Positions 42,230 through 56,705 are shown, numbered from the stretch's first letter. The stretch is 64,000 nt of DNA from Bradyrhizobium sp. PSBB068 (GCA_016839165.1 CP069300.1:3534001-3598000), one strand, 5' to 3'. A program made the numbers and translations. The notes: generated by a model not told the origin, from the sequence alone.

Positions 42230-42700
42230 TTACGCGATGCCTTTCCCGGCCGAAGCCTGCGGCGACCGCACCATCGTATCTTCTGCACCGACGACGCGTC
42301 CGTCCTGTGCGCGCAGTTCTAGTCGCCGCACCGGCAACCCGTTCTTTCGATCGACCAGGAGCACATGCGCCTCGTCGGGCTCGAAGAAGAAATCCTCGCC
42401 CCACTGCCGGAGCGCGACGAGGAGCGGGAACAGCCCGCGACCTTTCTCGGTCAGCACATATTCCTGATACGCGCTTCCGTCCGCCGCGGGCACGGTCTCC
42501 ATGATGCCGTGCGCCAAGAGATTGCGCAGCCGGGCGGAGAGGATGTTCTTGGCAAGCCCGAGGCTCTTCTGAAATTCGCCAAACCGGCGCAGCCCGTCGA
42601 ACGCGTCGCGGACGATCAACAGCGACCACCAGTCGCCGATCGCATCGAGCGGCCGGGCCACTCCGCACATCGAGTCCCTGTGGCTCACTCGCTTGGCCAT
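42230..42700 (-). CDS. HxlR-family transcriptional regulator
   Basis: A 156-residue winged-helix regulator of the HxlR family: CGVARPLDAIGDWWSLLIVRDAFDG, the recognition helix region KNILSARLRNLLAHGI, and the wing AYQEYVLTEKGRGLFP. The N-terminal Cys in the SMCGVA segment is the usual sensing position for HxlR proteins reacting with aldehydes or thiol-reactive compounds. ATG 42700 follows AGGCGG; upstream in-frame ATGs (42724, 42778) are less likely. It is divergent from the hydrolase gene and probably controls it through the dyads at 42771-42820. Confidence 0.87.
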   Translation of the reverse strand: MAKRVSHRDSMCGVARPLDAIGDWWSLLIVRDAFDGLRRFGEFQKSLGLAKNILSARLRNLLAHGIMETVPAADGSAYQEYVLTEKGRGLFPLLVALRQWGEDFFFEPDEAHVLLVDRKNGLPVRRLELRAQDGRVVGAEDTMVRSPQASAGKGIA

Positions 42701-42770
42701 CGTGATCCGCCTGACGTCTTTCATCGCGGCGCGGCCCGAAAAGACCGCCCGATCGAGAACTCGATATATC

Positions 42771-42820
42771 GGTTGCAAAGTAAAACCTCAAGCGATACAT
42801 GATGGTTTCAAATTAAAACT
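42771..42820. promoter_or_regulatory. Paired operator-like dyads between hxlR and hydrolase genes
   Basis: Two similar 17-base sites, GGTTGCAAAGTAAAACC (42771-42787) and GGTTTCAAATTAAAACT (42804-42820), start 33 bases apart, i.e. about three DNA turns, and each is roughly symmetric. They lie in the divergent region of a regulator and its likely target. I infer that they are binding sites for the HxlR regulator. Confidence 0.6.
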
Positions 42821-42834
42821 ATCCGAGGCCCACC

Positions 42835-43755
42835 ATGATCCAACCCGATGCAACGTTCGACGGCACCTTTCCCTTCACGCCGCATTTCAGCGCGGCGCTG
42901 GGCTTTCCGATGCATTATGTCGACGAAGGCCCGCGGGACGGCGAGGTGGTGCTTTGCCTCCACGGCGAGCCAACCTGGGGCTATCTGTTCCGGCATCTGG
43001 TGTCGGTCCTGCGCGCAACGCACCGCGTGGTCGTCCCGGATCACATGGGCTTTGGCAAGAGCGCAACGCCGGCGCAGCGCAGCTACTGGCTGCAGGATCA
43101 TGTCGACAATCTCGAGGCCCTGGTCCTTGCGCTCGACCTCACCAATATCACCCTCGTGATGCATGATTTCGGCGGTCCGGTCGGCATGGGGTTCGCGGCA
43201 CGCCATCCGGATCGGATCCGCCGCGTCATCTCGGCCAACGGACCGACGCCGTTCGGGCAAAGTGATCTGTTCGCGCGCGTCACCGCGAATGCGCAGGTCT
43301 CGCCCTGGTTTCAATGGATCGCAGCAGCCGAGACGAACGGCGAGCTCGAGCCGGTGCTCGGCCAACTCGGCTTCAATATTCTCAGCACGCTGAAGCTCAA
43401 CGGCTTCGAGAACAACGCGGTCATCACCGACGCCTGGCTCGCCGCCTACGGGGCGCCTTTCGCGCGCCCGGCCGACTGCCTCGGCGCGATCGGATGGGCG
43501 AAGGGCTTTGCGACCGGGGCGCACCAATTCGAGGCGCCGACGCCTGCCGCCGATCGCGCGATCCGCAGCAGGCCGGCGCTGGCGATCTGGGGCGAAGCGG
43601 ACCGCACGCTGCATGCAGACCATTTCCTGCCGCTGTTCTCCGCGATCTTCCCGGCGGCGCCGGTCAGGCGCCTTGCCGGCGTCGGGCATTACTGCTTCGA
43701 GGATGCGCCGCAGGACATTGCCGGCCTGATCGTGGAGTTCATTGCGCTGACTTGA
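42835..43755 (+). CDS. Alpha/beta hydrolase, haloalkane-dehalogenase-like
   Basis: A 306-residue alpha/beta hydrolase. The oxyanion segment HGEPTWGYLFR and the nucleophile elbow VMHDFGGPVG place Asp at the nucleophile position, as in haloalkane dehalogenases. The catalytic His lies in GVGHYCFEDAP. Such enzymes cleave carbon-halogen bonds, but the dehalogenase halide-binding Trp is only partly clear here, so another hydrolysis is possible. GAGG precedes ATG 42835. It is divergent from hxlR, so it may be induced by its substrate. Confidence 0.83.
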   Translation: MIQPDATFDGTFPFTPHFSAALGFPMHYVDEGPRDGEVVLCLHGEPTWGYLFRHLVSVLRATHRVVVPDHMGFGKSATPAQRSYWLQDHVDNLEALVLALDLTNITLVMHDFGGPVGMGFAARHPDRIRRVISANGPTPFGQSDLFARVTANAQVSPWFQWIAAAETNGELEPVLGQLGFNILSTLKLNGFENNAVITDAWLAAYGAPFARPADCLGAIGWAKGFATGAHQFEAPTPAADRAIRSRPALAIWGEADRTLHADHFLPLFSAIFPAAPVRRLAGVGHYCFEDAPQDIAGLIVEFIALT

Positions 43756-43879
43756 CGGCGGCCCGGCAAGACCTGGCCGTCGGGATCACGCAGCAGAGAT
43801 CCGGGACATTGATTGGATTACGCCTGCACGGACGACGCGCAGGCCGTCCGCATTCCCATCCAAATCGGCGCGTAGCGGT

Positions 43880-44167
43880 TCAGCTCGCGCCGGCGAGGAT
43901 GACGAGGTTGTTGATGACAGGCGTCGAGCAGAACGCCACGACAAGGGCAATCTTGGCAAGGCTTTCACTGCGCCACAGCAGCGCGATGACGAGATAGGTC
44001 AAGCCAAGTTTCGGGATCAGCCACCAGACGCCGAACCAGGCCTGGGCCATCTGCATGAACGGATTCGCCTCGCCGAATCCGAGCTCCAGAATCCTGTTGG
44101 TGGTGGCGAGGTCAGCGCATCCCAGAACCAGTACGGAAAGCAACAGCAGTGCCTTGACCCAATTCAT
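43880..44167 (-). CDS. DUF5658-like small membrane protein
   Basis: A 95-residue membrane protein with three helices. ATG 44167 follows GAGAGGTTGAG. The helix 1-2 region CADLATTNRILELGFGEANPFMQ resembles the DUF5658 pattern (D.ATT..L..G..EANP). No function is established. It marks the last ordinary gene before the island-like region begins. Confidence 0.7.
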   Translation of the reverse strand: MNWVKALLLLSVLVLGCADLATTNRILELGFGEANPFMQMAQAWFGVWWLIPKLGLTYLVIALLWRSESLAKIALVVAFCSTPVINNLVILAGAS

Positions 44168-44445
44168 CTCAACCTCTCGGTGCCGGACGCCGAACGGGCA
44201 TTGCACCTACCATTCAAGCTGATTCGTTAATTGTTGGTTGGGGCAGGGAACTGCAACCGGGCCAGCTTGCGGAGGCGGTGAGCGTGGCGGAAGGGGTGTC
44301 CTGTCAACTCGGCTGGAATGATTTGGCATTTTGAATCATGGTCACCAAAAGCCACGGTATGAACTACGGTCAGCGACAGTTGGGGTGGGCGCGGATTGGT
44401 CTTTGCTGGCGAGCATCTGAGCATCGAGATTCTGCCATTCAAAAT

Positions 44446-45003
44446 TCAGTCCTCGATCATCAGACCCGACGGCAAGTAAGCAAGTAACTTTCCGTCCGGC
44501 GGACCGTATCTCCAAAAGCGGGCGGCGCGGTGAAAGCCATCGATTAATATCAGAAAGCTGAACGAGCGGCCAAACGTGATCGGATCCGCAGGAAATTCAT
44601 AGCTCGTTCCCTTGCGAAGCACGTTTCGAGGATCATCTGGATCGACGCTTGTCGTTGTCATGTATTCCTCGAACGAAACAAAGCGTCCCTCGCTTTCGGG
44701 ATCCCACACATTTGGCGGCACGAACATCGAGCCCAATCTGGTCCGGCCAATTTCGATAACGTCGAATGAGAGCACTCCGGTCAGAAATGCGAGCAGGACG
44801 GGCCGAGCGCAAGCGGTACCAAAGGCGAGCTCATATTGTTCGGCTTCGGACAACTGCTCGAATGCCGTCCCGCTCGATCGCTTTGTGACGAGATGCTCCA
44901 GATGAGAATAGTGCCGGGCGGCCGCAGAATCTGTCAGCTCGCTGTAAGCCCATCGAGCTTGAACTTCCAACAGGGGCACGTTTTGCAGTCTCAAGTCATC
45001 CAC
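44446..45003 (-). CDS. Hypothetical protein downstream of the giant glycosyltransferase gene
   Basis: A 185-residue soluble protein, start GTG 45003, 72 bases after the giant glycosyltransferase gene and on the same strand, so probably co-transcribed. It contains LQNVPLLEVQARWAYSEL at the N-terminus and a C-terminal beta-rich half ending FLILIDGFHRAARFWRYG. The phrase IDGFHRAA suggests a ParB/Srx-like nucleotide-binding motif, but the preceding part does not fit well. I do not assign a function. Confidence 0.65.
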   Translation of the reverse strand: MDDLRLQNVPLLEVQARWAYSELTDSAAARHYSHLEHLVTKRSSGTAFEQLSEAEQYELAFGTACARPVLLAFLTGVLSFDVIEIGRTRLGSMFVPPNVWDPESEGRFVSFEEYMTTTSVDPDDPRNVLRKGTSYEFPADPITFGRSFSFLILIDGFHRAARFWRYGPPDGKLLAYLPSGLMIED

Positions 45004-45075
45004 TTTCTCTCGATCGAAATTGGGCTAGCTCTATCCAGGCCATTCCGCGATTGCGCCACATTGACAGTAATCGCG

Positions 45076-48000
45076 CTATTTGGTGCTCAGCCGGTCGCTG
45101 ACACCATCGTCGCGCTGAACCACCAGGGGAGGGATGCAGACGTAGCTTTGCAATGTGGGATAAGCCAAGTTCATAGCGCCGTCGATCCCCTGATCCTGAT
45201 CGACGATCGATGTTCCTGGAAACGGCACGAACTGCTTCTTGAGCGGCAGAACGCTGCCCAAGAGGCGCCTCGCTCCGCGTGGACTAATTGAGTATGCCTG
45301 TGTTCCGTAGGCGTGCCTGAGCCTGTGGGGGTGATAAATTGGTCGGCCGTCCGAAGTATCGCTCCAGGTAAAAGGTTCGGTTCGATCGTAAAACCGCATC
45401 TCCGAGGCGGAGAATCCAAGATCGATCCAGAGGAAAAGTGGATCGTAAATGAACCCCCACAATATTATATCCCAATCGGTTGGAAGCTGGGCCAGCACCG
45501 CCAGGCGGTGCTCATCGAATACAGGATGACTAAGCGCGTCGTCCTCGAAGATCGTCAACGGCTGGTCTTGAGACGCGGCCTTTTGCCAAAGCTGTATGTG
45601 AGACAGCGCGCAACCCAAGGCTCCCGCGCTGTAGTCAAGTTCAGGGGCAATGAGCCCTTGTCTTTCGAGGTCTAAGCGATCCAGCTTGCGGCCGTCGATC
45701 GCTGAAACTCGCTCAAAGTTGCCGAGCTTGGCATTGCGAGATCTGAACTTATCCCAGCGAGCCGTGCTTCGGTCCAAATTGATTACATGAATAGCATTCG
45801 CTGATTGCTTATTCTTTTGCGCCGCTCGAAATGGCGCGTTTGACCCCTTTGCTAGCAGGTACGAACCTAAGCCATTTGATACGATCGAGCGAGCCGCAGC
45901 CTCGGCGCCGATCGGATTTAGGTGAAATGCGTCTTGAAAAATGTCGGTACGGCCAGCCAATTGCGCTTCCAAATCGCACAGGGCGTGTTCTCCAGAACGA
46001 GCAGCCGCGCGAGTGGTCTCGTTGATCAGTACGCGAGTTCGGGCGATGCCGGGATCGATACTTTCGTCCCGCAGATGGGGAATAGTCGCGAACCAAAGCT
46101 CGATACCAAACGATCGCGCGGCTAGGGAAAAGAGATCGAGTAGCCGACGACGATCCGCGACGTTCGGCGCGGAAAGCAGGTTTTGGTCGCGCCACGAGTT
46201 GTTTGCATTAAGGTCGACGATCGGCTCGAGCCAACAATCGCGGCTCCAAAAGCTCGACTCGAGATTCGCAACATCCACATCCACAATCCCTGTCATCAGA
46301 ATGACGACGTCAGGCTTGAGCGGTATGATCTTGTTGAGAAACAAGTTCAGCATATGGAGAGTGGTCGCACCGCTGTAGCCCCCGTTTCTCACGATGACAT
46401 CTACAGCATTCTCGCTACGCAGAATGGTCTCTAGCTTTGCGCAAAATCGGTCATCGGGATCGAGGTACATACCTTCGACCACGCTGTCGCCGAGAACGAT
46501 CACGGTTTGGGCCGCTGTAGTCGGGGACTTTGATCCACGAATGAAGCCGAGAGCGTCAGTCTCCAGAAGATATGGCTTTCGGACGAGAGTATGATTCCGA
46601 CTTTGGACGTACTCATCTGAAGGTGTGTGAGAGAAGGACGCATTTGCCGGATACTCCTTCAATCGTATCGCTCTTTTCCCATCGCTGGCTGGAACGGTGT
46701 CCTTTCTCGGTGCTTCCCGTGCGGGCTTGGCGGCAAGTTCTCCGGCGATCAGCGGTCGGATTGCCTCCCCATCGGACGCGAAGGTCAGCCATCCGTAGAC
46801 TTCGCGAGTGTCTAATATCTGTGAGATTCCCGCGCGTCGCGCGCTGTCGGCGAATACCACATATTCATACCGGCCCGATCCATCATCGTAGGTCAATTGC
46901 GGTATGGCGTCTGCGCGAACCAGATATGTGCAATGCACCACCGGCACCTCGTGGAGGCCCGGCGACGACCGGCTGAGAATAGTGTTGTATTCGTCGCTCG
47001 GAAGAAAATATCCGTTCGCGTCGATCTTCTGGTGATAGTTCGAGTACAGCGGCCGGTCGGCGTCGACACACTTGAGCAGCGGCGCTACGATCGGAAGATT
47101 GAGTTCTACAAGGTGCCGCAAGGTGAGGGGACGTAGGTAGTTGTCGACGTCGACCACGAAATAATAGTCGCATCCCAGAGCCAAAGTCTGGTTCATGCTG
47201 TGTTGGCGAATTCGACCTAGCACGGAGAAGCGAGTGGCATTCCACTCATGGTCAGCAAAGTCCTGAACGCGTTCCGAAACATTGCTATCGTCAAGTTCTA
47301 CGTGCGAATATCGCGATCCGACACGCTGAAGCCAGTCCCGGAGAATTTCGGCGGTATCATCCCGGTTGTTGTTGGTCCGGACGTGGAGCGCGATCCGCTC
47401 CGACGGATAGTCGAGCGCTTCGATGCAGTCCAGAAACAGCGGCAAGTGGCCAGCTTTGCTTTTGGCAAGAATTGCTATCAGCACTTTGGGAAGCGGACGA
47501 TTTCCGTCGGGTTCATTGAGTGCATTCGGTAGTTCGACCCTTTCGGATATCCGGTCCTTCGCAAAACGCAGATTGTCTTCTACGCGGCTTCTCAGGCCTT
47601 CATCGATTGACGGATTCTGAAGGATGCGAAGGCAGGCGTCCATGCAGCCTTGATAATCGCCAGCCCAAAAAGCGTTGACGGCGAATTCATCGAGTAGTCC
47701 GAACTCATAGATCCATTCCTCGGCGAACAGCGCTCCAACAGGCATCGGCAAATCAATGCCGCGGCGCGCGATATCAGCTCCCTCCTTGTTGCGACCCTTT
47801 GAACGGCAGTAGCGGCTGGCACCATGCAACGCCTCAGCTCGCGCGAGCTGAGAATCGGCGGCCCGCTGATAAGCCGCGATGACCTCGTGTTCAGGATGAT
47901 CGAGCGCTTCCTTGAGCCGCGCCGCAGAATAGAGAGAAATAAAGACCTCTTCCTGCCAAAAGCCCATTTCAGCGCGCGCCAAGTAGTGGGGCAGCGCTTT

Positions 48001-50763
48001 CTCGGGCTCGTTGCAGTCACGATAGCTTTGAGCAAGGTAGAACGTGTAACGAGAGCGGAGAAACGCGTCCGTCTCGTTCTGCAGGGCGCCCTCCAGCAGC
48101 GCTGCATCTTTGCGGTATTTCTCGGGATCCTGGCTGCGTGCACCGCCGCCGCCAATCTGGATCGCAAAGCCGGAAGCGGTCTCCCGACCGCGAGCGTCGG
48201 CCGGCGCTTCCACGAACTCGTGCAAGACACCTCGAAAATAGAACTCCTTCTTGTTGCTGCAAAGCTGAGGCCGATGATGGCGGATGCCGTTGTGGTTGAT
48301 GGCCACGTCATAGAGGTCGGCAGTCATGCCAGACTTGAAGGCGGCGACGTCAAACCCCGGCTCGATGGTGAGCGCGTCATCGGCGTCGATGATGAGGGCG
48401 TAGTCGACGTCCGGGTTCCGGCGCAGGCAAGCGAGCGCATGCGATCGGTTGTAAGCGAAATCCCGCCAGGGTTCGTCGATGACTTCGCCTGTCAATCCAT
48501 TGCTGTCGAGCCACTGTCGTATGATGTCTTGCGTGCCGTCGGTCGAGCCGGTGTCTTCGATCAACACATAGTCGATCATCGGTCGAACGCTGTCGAGGCA
48601 ACGAACGATAACCGCCGCCTCGTTCTTGACGATCATGCACAGGCCGATCGACTTTCCGTTTGGTTTCGACAATCCGGACTCCTTGACCACAGGCTCTTTA
48701 TTGCTGCGCTCGTTCTCGCACCGCTGGGAAGACGGAGCAGCTGAAACCGCGGTTGGCGGCGCCGAATTGCCTTCAAGTGCAGTACTCACTTCGGCCGCCT
48801 CAATCGAGGCGATCCAGGATTCGCTATCGGCGACACCGTAAGATACGAGCAGGCGACGGCCGTCTGGATGCCAAGCCAGCCCCGCCGCGAACTCGACCCC
48901 TTTTTCCTTGAAATAGAACGGGCGACTAAGCCGGCGCAGATTATTTTCGCTATCGAACCATACAAAGCGATGCTGATAGAACCTTCGATCGTTCTGCCAC
49001 TGAACTTCATGAACGAGTGCGAGCCATCCTTCGTCAAACTCAATGAGTTGTGTTCCGCCTCGGAACTGTTCGACGGCGAAGCCGGCATCGCTCTCTGAGA
49101 CGGTTTCACCCCTGTCGTTTACGATCCTGGTCGGGTCGCATGAGTAGATGAAATGCAGACTTGCGCCCTTGGCTTGCGGCATCCAGTTCTTTTCATGGAG
49201 TCGTGGACCCTCAGGACGAAGCACGAGCCACTCAGCGAGTCGGGTTTCCGAATTGCTTCGTTGTTCAATCCGGGCGATCAACTGTTCGCACCAGCCTTCA
49301 GCATTCAACTCGCGGACGCATGAGCTGCCCCATAGCGAGCCATTCCAACTGAACAAACGAATATCCTCGAGTCCTTGCACTTCCTCGAATTGGGTTTTTG
49401 GGAAGTCGGCGGGCAGCAGAAGTTCGGCCGCAGTTTCCACCTCAAGATCCGCGTTCAACCGTAGCAGATAGTTGCGCGTTCGAATGGGAGCGCCGTTATC
49501 TGTCTCATAGGTGCCGTCTTTGAGCAGGCGAAAATTCACTGTCCGCTGCACGAGATAGAGGTCATTTCCATGACGCGAGACAGAGGGATTGGTTGGCCGA
49601 TAGCCTTGAGGGACGTCGCAATCCACCTGTCGTGCAGAAAATGATCCAAATAGCCGCTCCGCCGGCTGCAGGTAAAAGAATAAGTTTGTCCGCGCGAGCT
49701 CACGTGGGGCGTCCGGAATTGCTCGGTTGAGCGCCAGGCTGTTGCAAATCGAGTAGCCACGGTCCCAGCGGGCGGCGTCCTGACTATAATTTGCGGCGAT
49801 CGAGAATTCCTCGCGAAGGCCGGTCTGGTAGACGTCGGTTTCAATGAAAAGGATGTCGTTTTCGGGGGCCGATATCGAAAGGCCGAGCTCGGAAAAGTGG
49901 AGGCTTGTCTCATACCTGCCGCGTTCTCGATAGTATCGTGCCAGTTCGTAAAGGGGTTCCGCGCGTGTCGGCCTTTGCTTGAACGCTTCAAGTGCCTTGC
50001 TGACGAAGCCGTCTTCGTCGCCCAGGTCTCGCAGGCACCGTGCGTGCTGCAGCCGTGCCATCCACGCTTCTTCGTCCCAGCCTTCCATGTCCGCGCGCTT
50101 GGCAAAGGCTGCGGCGGCTTCGACATATTGGCAGGCATCTCGGTAGGACCACGCAAGATAAAACCAGTACCGAGCGTTGTCGGGCTCAAGGTCGAGCGCC
50201 GCTTTGAGTAGTCGGATATCCCGCTCTGATTTGTCGCCACGATTCGATCCATCGGCGTGATCGATGTACCAGGCGCCCTGCAGTTCAACGACGTCTCCCG
50301 GGACGTCGATATATTCGTGCGTCACTCCAAAGTACTTCGAACCACTGTCACGCCGAACCAGTCGGGTGTTCCAGTAGCTCAATCCGCCCGACGCGCGCTG
50401 CAAGAGGCGGTAGCCTGGACCGGAAAGGGACTTACGAAATTCGGCGTTGTCGACGATGAGCTCCATATCGGCGTCGTTGAACAGGACGTAATCGAACTCA
50501 AGCTCTGAGGCGCAGGCACGATCGAGCGCGTCGTTCCGAGCTTGTCCGAAATCGTGGAACGGAATTGTATGAAGTTCTCCCGGAAGATTGCGCCGGGCAA
50601 AGAACGTCTTGATGAAGTCCTGCGTGCCGTCAGACGAACCGGTATCGCAGATGACCCAGCAAGCGATGTGGTCAGCGACCGCCGCCAGGCAGCGCTCGAG
50701 ATTTGCCACCTCGTTCTTGACGATCATGTTCAGGCAAAGGCGCTTATTTTCCACCACCGCCAA
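45076..50763 (-). CDS. Giant multidomain glycosyltransferase (GT2-TPR x2, COLGALT-like, SGNH, GT25)
   Basis: An 1895-residue protein of separate enzymes in one chain. (1) GT2 fold 1-170 (CDTGSSDGTQD, FNDADMEL), TPR to about 350. (2) A beta-propeller/GH130-like segment (about 350-690, GLEDIRLF). (3) A second GT2 (about 702-870: EDTGSTDGTQD, IIDADD) and TPR to 1080. (4) About 1090-1340: LIAILAKSKAG, HVRTNNNRDDT, VVDVDNYL, like the first half of animal procollagen galactosyltransferase. (5) SGNH hydrolase (about 1420-1645; VLGDSVVEG, FHLNP). (6) GT25 (1653-1895; VINLDRS, IFEDDA). Start TTG 50763 or GTG 50757; no ATG. Opposite strand to the collagen-like gene; inferred to glycosylate it. Confidence 0.9.
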   Translation of the reverse strand: MAVVENKRLCLNMIVKNEVANLERCLAAVADHIACWVICDTGSSDGTQDFIKTFFARRNLPGELHTIPFHDFGQARNDALDRACASELEFDYVLFNDADMELIVDNAEFRKSLSGPGYRLLQRASGGLSYWNTRLVRRDSGSKYFGVTHEYIDVPGDVVELQGAWYIDHADGSNRGDKSERDIRLLKAALDLEPDNARYWFYLAWSYRDACQYVEAAAAFAKRADMEGWDEEAWMARLQHARCLRDLGDEDGFVSKALEAFKQRPTRAEPLYELARYYRERGRYETSLHFSELGLSISAPENDILFIETDVYQTGLREEFSIAANYSQDAARWDRGYSICNSLALNRAIPDAPRELARTNLFFYLQPAERLFGSFSARQVDCDVPQGYRPTNPSVSRHGNDLYLVQRTVNFRLLKDGTYETDNGAPIRTRNYLLRLNADLEVETAAELLLPADFPKTQFEEVQGLEDIRLFSWNGSLWGSSCVRELNAEGWCEQLIARIEQRSNSETRLAEWLVLRPEGPRLHEKNWMPQAKGASLHFIYSCDPTRIVNDRGETVSESDAGFAVEQFRGGTQLIEFDEGWLALVHEVQWQNDRRFYQHRFVWFDSENNLRRLSRPFYFKEKGVEFAAGLAWHPDGRRLLVSYGVADSESWIASIEAAEVSTALEGNSAPPTAVSAAPSSQRCENERSNKEPVVKESGLSKPNGKSIGLCMIVKNEAAVIVRCLDSVRPMIDYVLIEDTGSTDGTQDIIRQWLDSNGLTGEVIDEPWRDFAYNRSHALACLRRNPDVDYALIIDADDALTIEPGFDVAAFKSGMTADLYDVAINHNGIRHHRPQLCSNKKEFYFRGVLHEFVEAPADARGRETASGFAIQIGGGGARSQDPEKYRKDAALLEGALQNETDAFLRSRYTFYLAQSYRDCNEPEKALPHYLARAEMGFWQEEVFISLYSAARLKEALDHPEHEVIAAYQRAADSQLARAEALHGASRYCRSKGRNKEGADIARRGIDLPMPVGALFAEEWIYEFGLLDEFAVNAFWAGDYQGCMDACLRILQNPSIDEGLRSRVEDNLRFAKDRISERVELPNALNEPDGNRPLPKVLIAILAKSKAGHLPLFLDCIEALDYPSERIALHVRTNNNRDDTAEILRDWLQRVGSRYSHVELDDSNVSERVQDFADHEWNATRFSVLGRIRQHSMNQTLALGCDYYFVVDVDNYLRPLTLRHLVELNLPIVAPLLKCVDADRPLYSNYHQKIDANGYFLPSDEYNTILSRSSPGLHEVPVVHCTYLVRADAIPQLTYDDGSGRYEYVVFADSARRAGISQILDTREVYGWLTFASDGEAIRPLIAGELAAKPAREAPRKDTVPASDGKRAIRLKEYPANASFSHTPSDEYVQSRNHTLVRKPYLLETDALGFIRGSKSPTTAAQTVIVLGDSVVEGMYLDPDDRFCAKLETILRSENAVDVIVRNGGYSGATTLHMLNLFLNKIIPLKPDVVILMTGIVDVDVANLESSFWSRDCWLEPIVDLNANNSWRDQNLLSAPNVADRRRLLDLFSLAARSFGIELWFATIPHLRDESIDPGIARTRVLINETTRAAARSGEHALCDLEAQLAGRTDIFQDAFHLNPIGAEAAARSIVSNGLGSYLLAKGSNAPFRAAQKNKQSANAIHVINLDRSTARWDKFRSRNAKLGNFERVSAIDGRKLDRLDLERQGLIAPELDYSAGALGCALSHIQLWQKAASQDQPLTIFEDDALSHPVFDEHRLAVLAQLPTDWDIILWGFIYDPLFLWIDLGFSASEMRFYDRTEPFTWSDTSDGRPIYHPHRLRHAYGTQAYSISPRGARRLLGSVLPLKKQFVPFPGTSIVDQDQGIDGAMNLAYPTLQSYVCIPPLVVQRDDGVSDRLSTK

Positions 50764-51247
50764 ACTTTTTCGGTTTCCGCAAGCAATTGTAAAAAGTTCA
50801 AACCAGGAAATATTGTGCTCGACGCCCTAGGTCAGCGAACCCGTTGTTCCATCGAACGTCGCGAAACAATTTAGCTGAAATTGTTCGGGCAGCAAATTCA
50901 GTGAGTTGTGCGCTACATGCGAGGTCAGCCCGCTGGTTAATGGAAATGGGGAGCGAAATAATTTGATGTATTTTGATTTCGATCTTGAATTTTCTTGCGC
51001 TCGCTTTCTCAGTCTGCTTTACATCTTAAGGGATAATTAATTTTGCGGTCCGTCTGCGATTCAGGCGGGAACTTTTTGAATGACGTTCAATCTTGGAATG
51101 TGATCTTCAGCGCGTTTTTGGCGACTGAAGTGAGTGTAGCGGGTACCACCCAAGGTTGAACCACTAAATTGTGGTTGGTTCGAGCGTCGGTCTCCGGACA
51201 AACGTGCTCCGGGATTCGATCTCGTGAAATGCGTTGGGTGGCGCCGT
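50764..51247. other. AT-rich divergent intergenic region
   Basis: 484 bases without a supported gene, visibly more AT-rich than the chromosome around it. It must hold the promoters for the giant glycosyltransferase gene (minus) and the secretion locus (plus). I see AT-rich promoter-like stretches such as GGGATAATTAATTTTG near 51030, but no strong consensus pair or dyad. Reading frames here are short. Confidence 0.5.
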
Positions 51248-51649
51248 ATGGTTAAGTCAGGTCCGGCCGATAAGTCGGCCTCTTCCCGCAGCTCTGTTTC
51301 CGTCACACCTCCCTTAACGGGAGAAGGCATTGCCAAATATGCGGGGCTTCTCTCCGCGGGCATCTCAAACGAAATCACGGTAACCGGATCGTTGCCGCGT
51401 GGCGCGACCACCCAGAACATTACCTACTTCGTCGTCGATCGAGCCACGAAGACGATCGTTTCCCAGGTCATTTTACCAGACGCGTCCGATCGCTTCAGCG
51501 CGGTCGAGATGCGGATGAAGGTCGGGCGCTACGCGAGTGCCTACGACATCGGCACTTTTGATTCGAACGGCGAGTTTACGGTCTGTCCGTTTCTGTCCGT
51601 CCGAAGCTCTCTGAGTCTCTCATCACCAAGCGGACCAAGTAGCAAATAG
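51248..51649 (+). CDS. Hypothetical beta-rich protein at the start of the secretion locus
   Basis: A 133-residue protein from ATG 51248. The first 30 residues are Ser/Lys-rich and disordered; the rest looks like an all-beta domain (GISNEITVTGSL ... ITYFVVDRATKTIVSQVILPD ... YASAYDIGTFDSNGEFTV). No signal peptide, as expected if it were secreted by the type I system, or cytoplasmic. I do not recognise it. It precedes the collagen-like gene by 101 bases on the same strand. Confidence 0.6.
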   Translation: MVKSGPADKSASSRSSVSVTPPLTGEGIAKYAGLLSAGISNEITVTGSLPRGATTQNITYFVVDRATKTIVSQVILPDASDRFSAVEMRMKVGRYASAYDIGTFDSNGEFTVCPFLSVRSSLSLSSPSGPSSK

Positions 51650-51720
51650 TCTGAACGCACTACAGAGCGTCTGCACATTGATTTGGGCTGAGGCGGCAAC
51701 CCGCGCTCGGCCTGACGTGA

Positions 51721-56646
<4,926 letters not shown>

Positions 56647-56672
56647 GGTCGGCGGCTGAAAAAGTGATGGAT

Positions 56673-56705
56673 GAGGAGGCCAGGGATCGCATCCCTGGGC
56701 TCCTC
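56673..56705 (+). terminator. Strong hairpin between collagen-like and metallopeptidase genes
   Basis: Two 15-base arms (56673-56687, 56691-56705) with one G-G mismatch and a CGC loop, 27 bases after the collagen-like stop. No T-run follows. It probably limits read-through, or protects the upstream mRNA, so that the structural protein is made in excess over the export proteins. Confidence 0.6.

Noticed and set aside
42183..42800. Another 205-residue minus-strand frame over hxlR
   Set aside because: Out-of-frame, Arg-rich shadow of the HxlR gene.
44207..44445. A tRNA or integration site at the left border of the island-like region
   Set aside because: No cloverleaf, no T-loop GTTC sequence in a plausible place, and no matching direct repeat was seen.
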